DNA of 64,000 bases from a virus: IMG/VR virus record IMGVR_UViG_3300017917_002765, positions 62,001 through 126,000 of that record; one strand, given 5' to 3'. Positions 7,276 to 14,467 of the stretch are shown here, in pieces. The notes under the pieces are model-generated. The model did no database searches. It saw nothing but the letters and a program-made list of their open reading frames with translations, and was not told where the DNA came from. A program made the translations under genes and the position numbers. Numbering within the stretch: the stretch's first letter is position 1; every line of letters begins with the position of its first letter.

Positions 7276-7490
7276 GTTTTTTTCAAAAAAAATTTTTTAC
7301 GCTTCTTTTTTTCTTTGATTTTTGTTGATGTTTTTACAGTGTCAAGACCGTTTTTTACAGTGTCAACACCTTGTTTTTGTAAAATATTTGGCAATTCCAA
7401 GTTATGTTTTTTAGGTAATATTAATTCTTCTTTTTCGCAAGAAGATAATGTTACAACAAACAAAATAGCCAATAATTTAACAAATTTCAT
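7272..7490 (-). CDS. Small lipoprotein
   Basis: 72 aa. Signal peptide MKFVKLLAILFVVTLSS followed by a lipobox Cys (LSSC, residue 18) and acidic EKEE directly after it, which resembles the Bacteroidota surface lipoprotein export signal. The remaining ~50 residues are Lys-rich, with a short duplicated stretch (GVDTVK, GLDTVK) and a very basic end (KEKKKRKKFFLKK). Possible roles are superinfection exclusion or envelope modification, but neither is shown. The promoter box lies four bases before the ATG, so the mRNA is probably leaderless. Confidence 0.75.
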   Translation of the reverse strand: MKFVKLLAILFVVTLSSCEKEELILPKKHNLELPNILQKQGVDTVKNGLDTVKTSTKIKEKKKRKKFFLKKT

Positions 7491-7494
7491 TTTG

Positions 7495-7525
7495 CAAAAG
7501 TATTAAATCTTTTTGAATAAACCAA
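7495..7525 (-). promoter_or_regulatory. Bacteroidota-type promoter, leaderless start at 7490
   Basis: Minus strand TTG (7523-7525), 20 bp, TACTTTTG (7495-7502). Only four bases separate the box from the ATG. Confidence 0.78.
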
Positions 7526-7526
7526 A

Positions 7527-8138
7527 TTATTTAACAAAATTTTTTACGTAAAGTGTTCTATGATATCTGTTGGCACCGTGCTGCTTTAATGCAGATATAT
7601 GGTCTGGGGTTAAATAACCCTTATTCTTAACCCAATTATACTCAGGATGTATTTCATGTAGTTTACTCATGTAATCATCTCTTCTAACCTTCGCTACTAT
7701 TGCCGCAGCAGCTATGCATGTATAGGTATCATCACCTTTTGGGACCAAAGTATATTTGTTATCTGAATTGGTACCTGTATAGTCTTCCCATACAGTTCCA
7801 TCAATTAGTAAGTATTCTGGTCTAACACTAAGATTATCAATACACTTATGCATAGTGTTGAATGTGGTTTTATTGATTCCTACTTCATTAATTTCAATAG
7901 CAGAACCAGCATGGCAAGCAACCGATATAGCATTTTCCATGATTAGCTTGTACGCTTCATTACGTTGCTTTTCAGAAAGCTTTTTGGAATCTCTAATAAG
8001 TGGTGAAGAAAACCCTTTTGGTAGGATTACAGCAGCCGTAACAACTGGACCAGCACCACAACCACGACCAACTTCATCTAAACCAGATACATAAGTATGT
8101 TCAGGCCAATCCTGTAGTATCTTTTTTTCTTTTGCCAT
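7527..8138 (-). CDS. rnhB: Ribonuclease HII
   Basis: 203 aa, the usual RNase HII length. The catalytic DE pair is at residues 21-22 in GLDEVGRGCGAGP, followed by DSKKLSEKQR, LLIDGT and the CIAAAAIVAKVRRDDYM helix typical of the family. It cleaves the RNA strand of RNA-DNA hybrids and could remove Okazaki primers or misincorporated ribonucleotides. It is a single gene between its own promoter (8143-8173) and the lipoprotein promoter. T4 uses a different RNase H, and this phage also encodes a FEN-type exonuclease at 58572-59621. Confidence 0.93.
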   Translation of the reverse strand: MAKEKKILQDWPEHTYVSGLDEVGRGCGAGPVVTAAVILPKGFSSPLIRDSKKLSEKQRNEAYKLIMENAISVACHAGSAIEINEVGINKTTFNTMHKCIDNLSVRPEYLLIDGTVWEDYTGTNSDNKYTLVPKGDDTYTCIAAAAIVAKVRRDDYMSKLHEIHPEYNWVKNKGYLTPDHISALKQHGANRYHRTLYVKNFVK

Positions 8139-8142
8139 TAGG

Positions 8143-8173
8143 CAAAGGTACTAAACCTTTTTGAATTTAACAA
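8143..8173 (-). promoter_or_regulatory. Bacteroidota-type promoter for rnhB, leaderless start
   Basis: Minus strand TTG (8171-8173), 20 bp, TACCTTTG (8143-8150). The box is four bases from the rnhB ATG at 8138. The -33 part lies inside the 3' end of the upstream coding gene. Confidence 0.78.
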
Positions 8174-8372
8174 GTATACCACCCAACATGGCTTCAAATT
8201 CGTCAGTTGGTTCAAACTTGGTTGCGTATGGGTTTGCTTTGTAAAATAGTTCTTCATTTATTTTAAGCAATTCAACTTCTGGAAGTTCATACGTTAACAC
8301 CAACCCACGCTTTTGTATTTTTTCGTTTTCAACAATAAGTGAAACGGTTTCTATTAATTGTAGATAAGTCAT
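8151..8372 (-). CDS. Small protein of unknown function (73 aa)
   Basis: Begins MTYLQLIETVSLIVENEKIQ and ends FEAMLGGILVKFKKV. Position and three-base spacing from 8376-8615 suggest one operon with the Nudix gene. Its 3' end carries the rnhB promoter. Confidence 0.65.
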   Translation of the reverse strand: MTYLQLIETVSLIVENEKIQKRGLVLTYELPEVELLKINEELFYKANPYATKFEPTDEFEAMLGGILVKFKKV

Positions 8373-8375
8373 AGT

Positions 8376-8615
8376 TTAAAACTTTGTGAATATTTTTTTA
8401 AGCCAATTGATGAACTTTTCGTATCTTGTTTTTTCAACGATTGTTACACGACCGCCTTTTTGTTTTATTTCAGAACCCAAACCATATTTTATTTCATTGG
8501 CGAATTTAACTTTATTTACAGCTGTTGCTATGGTTTCTTTGACCATCGCTTCTCTTTCATATTTTATTTCAAAGTCAAGCTCGGAATCTGATAATTGGTT
8601 TACATCTTTTTCCAT
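8376..8615 (-). CDS. Small protein of unknown function (79 aa)
   Basis: Acidic N-terminal half (DVNQLSDSELDFEIKYERE), basic C-terminal half (EKTRYEKFINWLKKIFTKF), which may be an amphipathic helix. Overlaps the 3' end of the Nudix gene by 16 bp. No family recognised. Confidence 0.6.
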   Translation of the reverse strand: MEKDVNQLSDSELDFEIKYEREAMVKETIATAVNKVKFANEIKYGLGSEIKQKGGRVTIVEKTRYEKFINWLKKIFTKF

Positions 8616-9148
8616 ATATTGTTTATTTTACTAGTCATTCCATCATATAAAGGACTAGGTAAATTATCTTTTGAAAACCATCCCCAATCCAAATTTTCTT
8701 TGTCTAATTTAGGTTTAAATTCATTAGAAGTCAAGCCCTCATAATAATGAAATATCATGTTTTTTTCTTCTATATTTTCAACATCAATCTTTTTCATCTT
8801 AACTATACTAGAGCTAATTGATAACTCTTCTTCTATTTCACGATTAAGACATTCCATTGGGTCTTCACCATCTTTTAATTCTCCAGACACCAATGACCAT
8901 TTGGGTGTCTTATCATTACGAAGAAGAAGCAATACATTATCTGTATCTTCTGATTTAATTAAAACACCAGCAGCCTTCATTATCTTCTTTTCTTCTTTTA
9001 TATTATCTGGTGTGTTATCAAACCCACACTTGTGACAAAAATACATGTCTGGTCCAGATTCTGATTTTTTCCAAGACCAACCACACTTCTTGCATTTAAT
9101 GGTTTTATCAATCGCTTCTCTGAATAATTGTTTAATTAACTCTTTCAT
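8600..9148 (-). CDS. Nudix hydrolase with N-terminal zinc ribbon
   Basis: 182 aa. A zinc ribbon occupies residues 18-45 (CKKCGW and CHKCGF, two CxxC pairs). The Nudix domain follows with GELKDGEDPMECLNREIEEE, which fits the Gx5Ex7REUxEExGU box closely. Nudix enzymes hydrolyse nucleoside diphosphate derivatives, and some phage members act on RNA caps or modified nucleotides; the substrate here is unknown. An ATATTTAT motif sits four bases before the ATG. Confidence 0.85.
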   Translation of the reverse strand: MKELIKQLFREAIDKTIKCKKCGWSWKKSESGPDMYFCHKCGFDNTPDNIKEEKKIMKAAGVLIKSEDTDNVLLLLRNDKTPKWSLVSGELKDGEDPMECLNREIEEELSISSSIVKMKKIDVENIEEKNMIFHYYEGLTSNEFKPKLDKENLDWGWFSKDNLPSPLYDGMTSKINNIWKKM

Positions 9149-9152
9149 ACTA

Positions 9153-9160
9153 ATAAATAT
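9153..9160 (-). promoter_or_regulatory. ATATTTAT motif before the Nudix gene
   Basis: Copy of the putative second promoter class, four bases upstream of the ATG at 9148. It overlaps the -33 element of the divergent promoter at 9160-9190. Confidence 0.35.
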
Positions 9161-9190
9161 TGACTAATTGGTCTAGGTTTTGTATATTTG
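9160..9190 (+). promoter_or_regulatory. Bacteroidota-type promoter, plus strand
   Basis: TTG (9160-9162), 20 bp, TATATTTG (9183-9190), ten bases before the ATG at 9201. It is the only clear plus-strand copy in the window. Confidence 0.78.
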
Positions 9191-9200
9191 AAATAAAACT

Positions 9201-9542
9201 ATGGCTATACTAACTTTTATTCTTATCTGTTATGGTGCTTGCAATAACATGATTTACGGTTCCATCTTTGAAGGGTGGAGAAACTTCATTGCCAAATTTG
9301 GTGTTGGAGGATACAGCTTGCATAAATTATTTACTTGTTTTATGTGTCTTGGTACTTGGATGGGTTTTGCCGTTTCTTTATTGATGTTTCATTTTGGTTA
9401 CGGTGATAAAACACCAATTGGTTCTTTAGGCATTACAGACATTTACCTGATGACTTTTTTGAATGGTTTGCTATCCGCAGGTGGTGTTTGGATTCTTCAC
9501 ACAATACAAGAAGCATTTGAACGACATTACCAACAACAATAA
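9201..9542 (+). CDS. Small membrane protein with CFMCLGTW motif
   Basis: 113 aa with about three hydrophobic segments (residues 1-15, about 50-65 and 80-100). The central LFTCFMCLGTWMGF resembles a CxxCxGxW motif I associate with small phage membrane proteins of unknown role. It has its own promoter and ends in the bidirectional terminator at 9541-9570, so it is a single-gene unit. Confidence 0.75.
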   Translation: MAILTFILICYGACNNMIYGSIFEGWRNFIAKFGVGGYSLHKLFTCFMCLGTWMGFAVSLLMFHFGYGDKTPIGSLGITDIYLMTFLNGLLSAGGVWILHTIQEAFERHYQQQ

Positions 9543-9570
9543 AAAAAGCCCCTTTATGGGGCTTTATTTT
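9541..9570. terminator. Bidirectional Rho-independent terminator
   Basis: AAAGCCCC (9545-9552), loop tttat, GGGGCTTT (9558-9565), flanked by an A run and a T run. It serves the plus-strand gene at 9201. On the minus strand its stem lies just beyond the 9570 stop codon and serves the run 10921-9570. Confidence 0.85.
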
Positions 9571-10280
9571 TAGAATCCTTTCTTGTCTATACATTTAGAA
9601 CAAGCTTCATCTGGTCCACATTCACAATCAGAATCATAATCATCAGCAATAGCCATTTCAATCTTCTTCTTTGGTGGAAGTTCAATTTTAGCAGCAGGAC
9701 TTGGTTTTTTCTTTTGCGCTATGGCTTTCCTATTCCTTTCTGCTCTTGCTTCTTCCTCAAGTATTTCTTTTTCTTCTTCAGTCAATTGAATAGGTGTTTT
9801 ATTTTCATCAACATAAATTATTTGTTCGATTGGTTTTTCTGGTAATTCTACTGTTGGATGCTCAGCTGATATTTCATCATATGTATCATCCACTTCAAAA
9901 TCATCTAGTTTTGGTACCAAATCTTCATCAGCAAACGTAAACTTAAGTCTACTAAGTTTAGCTAATGTGGTTCTTTTAAATAGTTCTTTCAGTTCATTAA
10001 CTTTAACCTTAAGAAGTTCATGTTTTTTCTCACGTTCCTCGTTTAACTTTATTGTTTTCGCTACGTAATCCAATAATTCATCCAACCCAATGCCTTTTGT
10101 TTCACTGAATATCATATAGTAATTCAATTCGTCATTTCCTTTTATTTTTTTAACTGATTGGTCATCTGGGACTGTCCAACCATCTTTAAAAACAGCATCA
10201 ACCAATGGTGTGCCTTCTAAATAACGAATACCAATAACATATGGTTGTAATGAATCAAGTGTTTTTTGTATATTTGACAT
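9570..10280 (-). CDS. Acidic protein of unknown function with Cys-rich tail (236 aa)
   Basis: Globular N-terminal ~90 residues, a charged helical stretch (KLNEEREKKHELLKVKVNEL), a long Glu-rich segment (LTEEEKEILEEEARAERNRK) and a tail DCECGPDEACSKC. The four closely spaced cysteines suggest a metal site. No family recognised. It ends immediately before the terminator. Confidence 0.7.
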   Translation of the reverse strand: MSNIQKTLDSLQPYVIGIRYLEGTPLVDAVFKDGWTVPDDQSVKKIKGNDELNYYMIFSETKGIGLDELLDYVAKTIKLNEEREKKHELLKVKVNELKELFKRTTLAKLSRLKFTFADEDLVPKLDDFEVDDTYDEISAEHPTVELPEKPIEQIIYVDENKTPIQLTEEEKEILEEEARAERNRKAIAQKKKPSPAAKIELPPKKKIEMAIADDYDSDCECGPDEACSKCIDKKGF

Positions 10281-10284
10281 GTAT

Positions 10285-10497
10285 TTATATTTTAAAACCA
10301 GTAAAGATTACAGTTAATATATAGGATATCGATGTTCCTAAGAAAAATAGAGACCATGATGATAACTTATACTTAACTGGAATTTCCTCAGTTGATGTCA
10401 TGAAAGCTTGTATAAAATAATATCCATGTCTAATTACTACCAAACAAGATAGAAAAAACAAAGCAATCAAAAACTTATTTAATAATACAATTAACAT
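10285..10497 (-). CDS. Small two-pass membrane protein (70 aa)
   Basis: Two hydrophobic stretches (LNKFLIALFFLSCLVVI and SWSLFFLGTSISYILTVIF) separated by a polar loop. The size and topology would suit a holin or membrane-modifying peptide, but it lies outside the two lysis groups, so I leave the role open. Confidence 0.65.
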   Translation of the reverse strand: MLIVLLNKFLIALFFLSCLVVIRHGYYFIQAFMTSTEEIPVKYKLSSWSLFFLGTSISYILTVIFTGFKI

Positions 10498-10500
10498 TTA

Positions 10501-10701
10501 TTAAGCTTCTGTTGATTCACCTGATTCTTCTGTTTTATTCTTAGTAGAAACCTCTATTCTAATTTCTTGAGCAACTGCTTTGATGTCTTGTAACCCTTTT
10601 CTAAGTCTTACACCAGCCGCTTTGTTATCTCTCTCAAAAAATTTTGTTGCATCTTCTTGTAGATTCTCAACAAGTGTTTTTAATTCATTAAACTTTTCCA
10701 T
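10501..10701 (-). CDS. Histone H1-like protein (Hc1 family)
   Basis: 66 aa. The pattern MEKFNELKTLVENL, DATKFFERDNKAAGVRLRKGLQDIKAVAQEIR closely follows the Bacteroidota/chlamydial Hc1-like proteins, which bind and compact DNA. This copy keeps the helical core but has only a short acidic tail in place of the long Lys/Ala tail. It overlaps 10688-10921 by 14 bp. Possible roles are phage DNA organisation or interference with host nucleoid structure. Confidence 0.7.
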   Translation of the reverse strand: MEKFNELKTLVENLQEDATKFFERDNKAAGVRLRKGLQDIKAVAQEIRIEVSTKNKTEESGESTEA

Positions 10702-10921
10702 TTTCTTGTTTGGTTTTTGTTTGTTCGTTATTTAACATAGTCATAAACTTACCTAAACTAAGTTCACATATTGCTATGTCTTTAAGTAATTTTTTAATCG
10801 TAAAAACTTTATTGTCGGTATCAATGTCTAAATTAACACTGCGTTCCAACTCTGTTTCTAAACGAAGTTTTTCAGTTGTCATATCCGAAATGACTAATTC
10901 GATAAATCTTTGTGTATTCAT
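10688..10921 (-). CDS. Small protein of unknown function (77 aa)
   Basis: Helical (MNTQRFIELVISDMTTEKLRLE, IKKLLKDIAICELSLGKFMTML). Overlaps the start of the Hc1-like gene and is probably translated with it. No family recognised. Confidence 0.6.
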   Translation of the reverse strand: MNTQRFIELVISDMTTEKLRLETELERSVNLDIDTDNKVFTIKKLLKDIAICELSLGKFMTMLNNEQTKTKQENGKV

Positions 10922-10969
10922 ATAGTAAAACTAATGATTTTTATGTAAAAATAAATAGTAAATCCAATA

Positions 10970-11476
10970 TTATTTTAAAGAAGCATCCATTAATTTATAA
11001 ATTTCAATAAAAGTATCCATTTCAGAATTAGTTTTTATTTTAGTATAATCAAATATTTCACCCCATAATTTAAGACTAACTCTATCAATATAATCTATAG
11101 GTTTTTTTTCCAAAGAATAGAAAACTTCAAGCATATATTGTAAAAAATAATCGTATAACTTGACGCTATCTATCACTATCCCTTCAGATGTAAAATTTGA
11201 TACATTCTTGTTCCAACACCACTTGAAGTGATTAACCTGACTGTTTGTAGTATTGGTTACATCGTCACCCAAATAAGTTTCATAAATAAGCCTTAACAAG
11301 GATTGCACATAATCACCATAAAGTTCACATCTATCAAACTTTACGTTATTAGCGTCATACATAACCATGATGCTTTCCTTGCTCATAGGATTATTTATAT
11401 AGCTGAAAAAATCCCTATTTTTTCCATCACTACTCATATTATTTAAATATAAGTAGTTGATTTTCAAAATAAACAC
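10970..11476 (-). CDS. Protein of unknown function (168 aa)
   Basis: Begins directly after the endolysin stop codon, so it is part of the kinase/endolysin operon. The start may instead be the internal ATG at 11437 (MSSDGKN), since the first 13 residues look like read-through of non-coding sequence. Rich in aromatic residues and Asn. No membrane segment, no recognised motif. Confidence 0.65.
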   Translation of the reverse strand: MFILKINYLYLNNMSSDGKNRDFFSYINNPMSKESIMVMYDANNVKFDRCELYGDYVQSLLRLIYETYLGDDVTNTTNSQVNHFKWCWNKNVSNFTSEGIVIDSVKLYDYFLQYMLEVFYSLEKKPIDYIDRVSLKLWGEIFDYTKIKTNSEMDTFIEIYKLMDASLK

Positions 11477-12091
11477 TTATGCTTTTAACCAAGCGTAAAA
11501 TTGATTGGTTTTAGCTGTTCTATCATCCAAACCATGTGTTCCACCATTTATTTTTTTGGTAATGGATAAAATTGTTTCCGCATTTACACCTTTATCAGCA
11601 ATTTCCCATAATTTATTTTTTGTAAAGAAAAACATAGCTGATTCAAAAGATAATTCAGTTGCAACCAATTCTGGATTTGTCATGATTTCTGGTTTGTTTA
11701 AGTGTTCTGATAATTGTCTATAGTTGTCTTTACCAGTTGTTTGTAAGGCACCTCTACCTCTGAATAAAAACCCTTCTTTTGATGCTTCGTTACCATTTCC
11801 CATTCTATTGGCATAAACTCTAGATGCTATTTTTTCTGGATTTTTAGCATATAATTCAGCTAAATTACCTGGAAAATACTTAGTAAAAACTTTATTTAAA
11901 CCATCCACCGAATAATTTAAATTTTCAGTGAATGTTGAGTAATTTCCAGTTTCATGTGCTGTTTGTCCAAAAAAGTGTGCAGCTCTTTCTGGTGTTAGGT
12001 TAAAAAAAGCAGCTGCTTTTTTCAAAGTAGTTGGTCCAAATACACCATCAGGTGTGACACCAATTTTTTCTTGTAGTTTTTTTAAACTCAT
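11477..12091 (-). CDS. Endolysin, glycoside hydrolase family 19
   Basis: 204 aa. The first ~27 residues (LQEKIGVTPDGVFGPTTLKK) are a short peptidoglycan-binding-type motif. The catalytic domain has AHFFGQTAHETGNY (the Glu at 47 is the expected acid), ENLNYS and FRGRGALQTTGKDNY, typical of phage GH19 muramidases. No signal peptide, so a holin is needed. The gene lies immediately downstream of a coiled-coil membrane protein and a two-component pair on the same strand, which makes this a lysis operon. Confidence 0.92.
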   Translation of the reverse strand: MSLKKLQEKIGVTPDGVFGPTTLKKAAAFFNLTPERAAHFFGQTAHETGNYSTFTENLNYSVDGLNKVFTKYFPGNLAELYAKNPEKIASRVYANRMGNGNEASKEGFLFRGRGALQTTGKDNYRQLSEHLNKPEIMTNPELVATELSFESAMFFFTKNKLWEIADKGVNAETILSITKKINGGTHGLDDRTAKTNQFYAWLKA

Positions 12092-12114
12092 GGCTTTTGT
12101 TTTAGGTTTATTTA

Positions 12115-12792
12115 TTATTCTTTTTTATCGGATGCATATTTAACACCCATTATTGTACCGACAATACTAAATGCATTAGTTAAAAGAATACCAAACATGT
12201 TGCTCCATGTTGAACCAATTATTTGTGTTTCTTTATTCATAAAGATAGCAACTAAATATAAAATTGTTGTTGTTATTCCAACTCCAACGATTACATATAA
12301 GGCACTTTTAACTATTGTATTGATGAGTTCAAATTGAGTTTTCTTTTGAAGGACATCTAAATCGTTTTCAACATTCTTTTTAGCGTTTTCAGCTTCCTGT
12401 CTTGCCAATTCAGATTTTTTCATTTCTTCAACAAGTTCTCTACCAATTCTTTCATTATCTTCTTTCCAAGCAATCAATTCTCTATTTTGCAATTCAATCT
12501 GATTTTTTGAATCTTCAACACTTTTTAGTGTTTCTTGGATTTCAACCATCATTTTCTCGTTTTCATTATTAAGGTCAGATAACTCTTTATTTTTTGTTTG
12601 GATTTGTTTTGTCATTTCCAGACGTTTCTTACGAACTTCTTTATCTCTAGTAAAACAATCATCAAGATACTTCTTGAATTCTTCGTCACCAGATGAATCA
12701 ATTAGTCTAATAATATTACCTTCTAACCCTATATTTTTTTTATTATATAGTTCTATAAGGTCTTTTCTAGTTGTTTCATCTAACTGTATCAT
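12115..12792 (-). CDS. Coiled-coil membrane protein next to the endolysin
   Basis: 225 aa. Residues ~50-150 are a long charged coiled coil; two membrane helices follow (about 160-185 and 195-215: LYVIVGVGITTTILYLVAIF and MFGILLTNAFSIVGTIMGV), with a short charged end. Position between the response regulator and the endolysin makes it a candidate holin or a membrane effector of the signalling pair. The large cytoplasmic coil is unusual for a holin. Its ATG overlaps the regulator stop as TAATG, so translation is coupled. Confidence 0.75.
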   Translation of the reverse strand: MIQLDETTRKDLIELYNKKNIGLEGNIIRLIDSSGDEEFKKYLDDCFTRDKEVRKKRLEMTKQIQTKNKELSDLNNENEKMMVEIQETLKSVEDSKNQIELQNRELIAWKEDNERIGRELVEEMKKSELARQEAENAKKNVENDLDVLQKKTQFELINTIVKSALYVIVGVGITTTILYLVAIFMNKETQIIGSTWSNMFGILLTNAFSIVGTIMGVKYASDKKE

Positions 12793-13223
12793 TATTTGTA
12801 AATTTTAAAAGGTGCCGTTCTATTCTTATAGCCTTTGTAATCTTTTTTAAATTCCTCTAGTCTTGGTTCTATTTCGTCTGACTTAATAATCCAGAATTGA
12901 GCACCAGCTTGAATTGCTTTAGCTTGTTCTTCTGATTCGTTTGATGAAGAAATAATACCAATTACCACATGGTTACCGTATTCAAAATTGATTCGTCTAA
13001 TTAATTCTATACCATCAAATGATGAACCAATTATGTTTAAATCAACAAATACACATTCTGGTTTGTCTTGCGGGTCCTTATACCATTTCTTAAACAATTC
13101 AGCAGCTTCATCTGAACTCTTTAACGTTTTAAGTGATAGTGTAATGTCTAATAGACTGCAACAGTCTTCAAAAACTAAGTGGAATAAATCCTCATCATCC
13201 ACCAACAACAATGAATCAATCAT
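12792..13223 (-). CDS. CheY-like response regulator, receiver domain only
   Basis: 143 aa. All receiver landmarks are present: acidic pair Asp9-Asp10, phosphoacceptor Asp61 in CVFVDLN, Ser/Thr position in GIISSSN (about 92-94), and Lys114 in FWIIKSD. No DNA-binding or enzymatic output domain, so it must act by protein contact. It lies one base behind the histidine kinase and overlaps the membrane-protein gene by one base. By inference it passes the kinase signal to that membrane protein or to a host target. An alternative is jamming of a host phosphorelay. Confidence 0.9.
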   Translation of the reverse strand: MIDSLLLVDDEDLFHLVFEDCCSLLDITLSLKTLKSSDEAAELFKKWYKDPQDKPECVFVDLNIIGSSFDGIELIRRINFEYGNHVVIGIISSSNESEEQAKAIQAGAQFWIIKSDEIEPRLEEFKKDYKGYKNRTAPFKIYK

Positions 13224-13224
13224 T

Positions 13225-14352
13225 TTAATTTGTTTTATTTAAGTTTATTGTTATTTTTGTACCAATTTCCAATTTTTCGGAAGTTATTTTAAATCCGTGT
13301 TCCTTAAGTATTGCAACACATATATTTAACCCTAAACCGCTGCCACTTTCTTTTTGACCTTCTTTTCTTGTATAAGGTTTTGATAGTTTTAAAAACTCTT
13401 CTTGTGTTAAACCTCTACCATTATCTTGTATTATTATTTCATTAGGATTTTCAAAATAAACTTTAACTATTTTAGTACTACTGTCATTATATTTCAAACC
13501 ATTTCTAATCAAATTATCTATTGCAGTACAAAATAATGGTTCATTAACTTCTATTGTGGGTAAACTATCATCTAAGATTACTTGAGAAACATATGCTGTC
13601 GAGGACAAATAGTCTTTGAGAATGTCTTTGATATTACACATAGTTTTTGTTAGACAAGCATCTTTTTTAACTAGATTTGTAAATTCATAAACACCTTTAT
13701 AAACCTTTTGAGTGTGTCTAAGCCCTTCTTTAATCATTTTCATAGGGGCCTCTATTTTAAGATTTTCAATATCTTCTGGTTTTAATCTACGTTCAAGTGA
13801 ACTTAATCCTCTTGGTATGTAAGTGTTGATACCAGAGTGCATATCGTGACGTATGATTTTAGCAGCGTGTTCTAAATAGGTGTTTTTTCTCTCTATTTCA
13901 TCTTTTGCAGCCATTATTTCGGTAACGTCTTGTCTAATAGAAACAAAACCTTTAAGACTTCCAATTTCATCAAATTCTGCTTTAATAAAAGTGTCTACAT
14001 AATATAATTCACCATTTTTTGTTTTATTGATACAGACACCATTCCATATTTTTTTATCTTTAAGAACCGTTTTGTACATTTCAAACCACATGTCCTTTGG
14101 ATGAATACCAGAATTGAGAATATTATGGTCTTTACCTATAACTTCATGCAATTTCCACCCAGATACAATTTCAAACTTTTTGTTAACATATGTTATCTTA
14201 CCATGTTTATCAGCTTTGGTTATAATAGCAGCTTCATCAATAAAAGCTTCTAGTTCACGCAATTCTTTAACAACCTTATCATTCTTAATAAATGATGTTA
14301 AAGCATAGAGATTGCATTTAAATTTATTAAAAAAATTTTTAAAAACTTCCAT
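13225..14352 (-). CDS. Cytoplasmic PAS-domain histidine kinase
   Basis: 375 aa with no membrane segment. PAS domain at about 38-148 (GKITYVNKKFEIVSGW to GFVSIRQDVTE). The dimerisation/phosphoacceptor helix holds His169 in IIRHDMHSGI. The ATPase has the N box (DNLIRNGLKYND, 279-290), G1 DNGRG (310-314) and G2 SGSGLGL (336-342). All catalytic positions look intact. It forms an operon with the response regulator and endolysin. A complete kinase-regulator pair is rare in phages, and its place here suggests control of lysis timing by an internal cue such as redox state or a small ligand; this is inference. An ATATTTAT motif lies 48 bp upstream. Confidence 0.92.
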   Translation of the reverse strand: MEVFKNFFNKFKCNLYALTSFIKNDKVVKELRELEAFIDEAAIITKADKHGKITYVNKKFEIVSGWKLHEVIGKDHNILNSGIHPKDMWFEMYKTVLKDKKIWNGVCINKTKNGELYYVDTFIKAEFDEIGSLKGFVSIRQDVTEIMAAKDEIERKNTYLEHAAKIIRHDMHSGINTYIPRGLSSLERRLKPEDIENLKIEAPMKMIKEGLRHTQKVYKGVYEFTNLVKKDACLTKTMCNIKDILKDYLSSTAYVSQVILDDSLPTIEVNEPLFCTAIDNLIRNGLKYNDSSTKIVKVYFENPNEIIIQDNGRGLTQEEFLKLSKPYTRKEGQKESGSGLGLNICVAILKEHGFKITSEKLEIGTKITINLNKTN

Positions 14353-14400
14353 TTATACTAACAAACTATTTACTTTTTTATTTTATAACCTTTGTCACTT

Positions 14401-14408
14401 ATAAATAT
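14401..14408 (-). promoter_or_regulatory. ATATTTAT motif upstream of the kinase/lysis operon
   Basis: Read in the gene direction, GATATTTATAAG. It sits between the terminator of the preceding unit and the histidine kinase gene, the expected place for this operon's promoter. No TAnnTTTG box is present here. Confidence 0.45.
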
Positions 14409-14419
14409 CTTTATAAAAT

Positions 14420-14448
14420 AAAAAACCCCCTAAATTAGGGGGTTTTTT
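14420..14448 (-). terminator. Rho-independent terminator after 14468-16396
   Basis: AAAAACCCCC, loop taaatta, GGGGGTTTTTT. It separates the large acidic protein gene from the lysis operon. Confidence 0.9.
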
Positions 14449-14467
14449 GTATTGTTAATATAAATGA

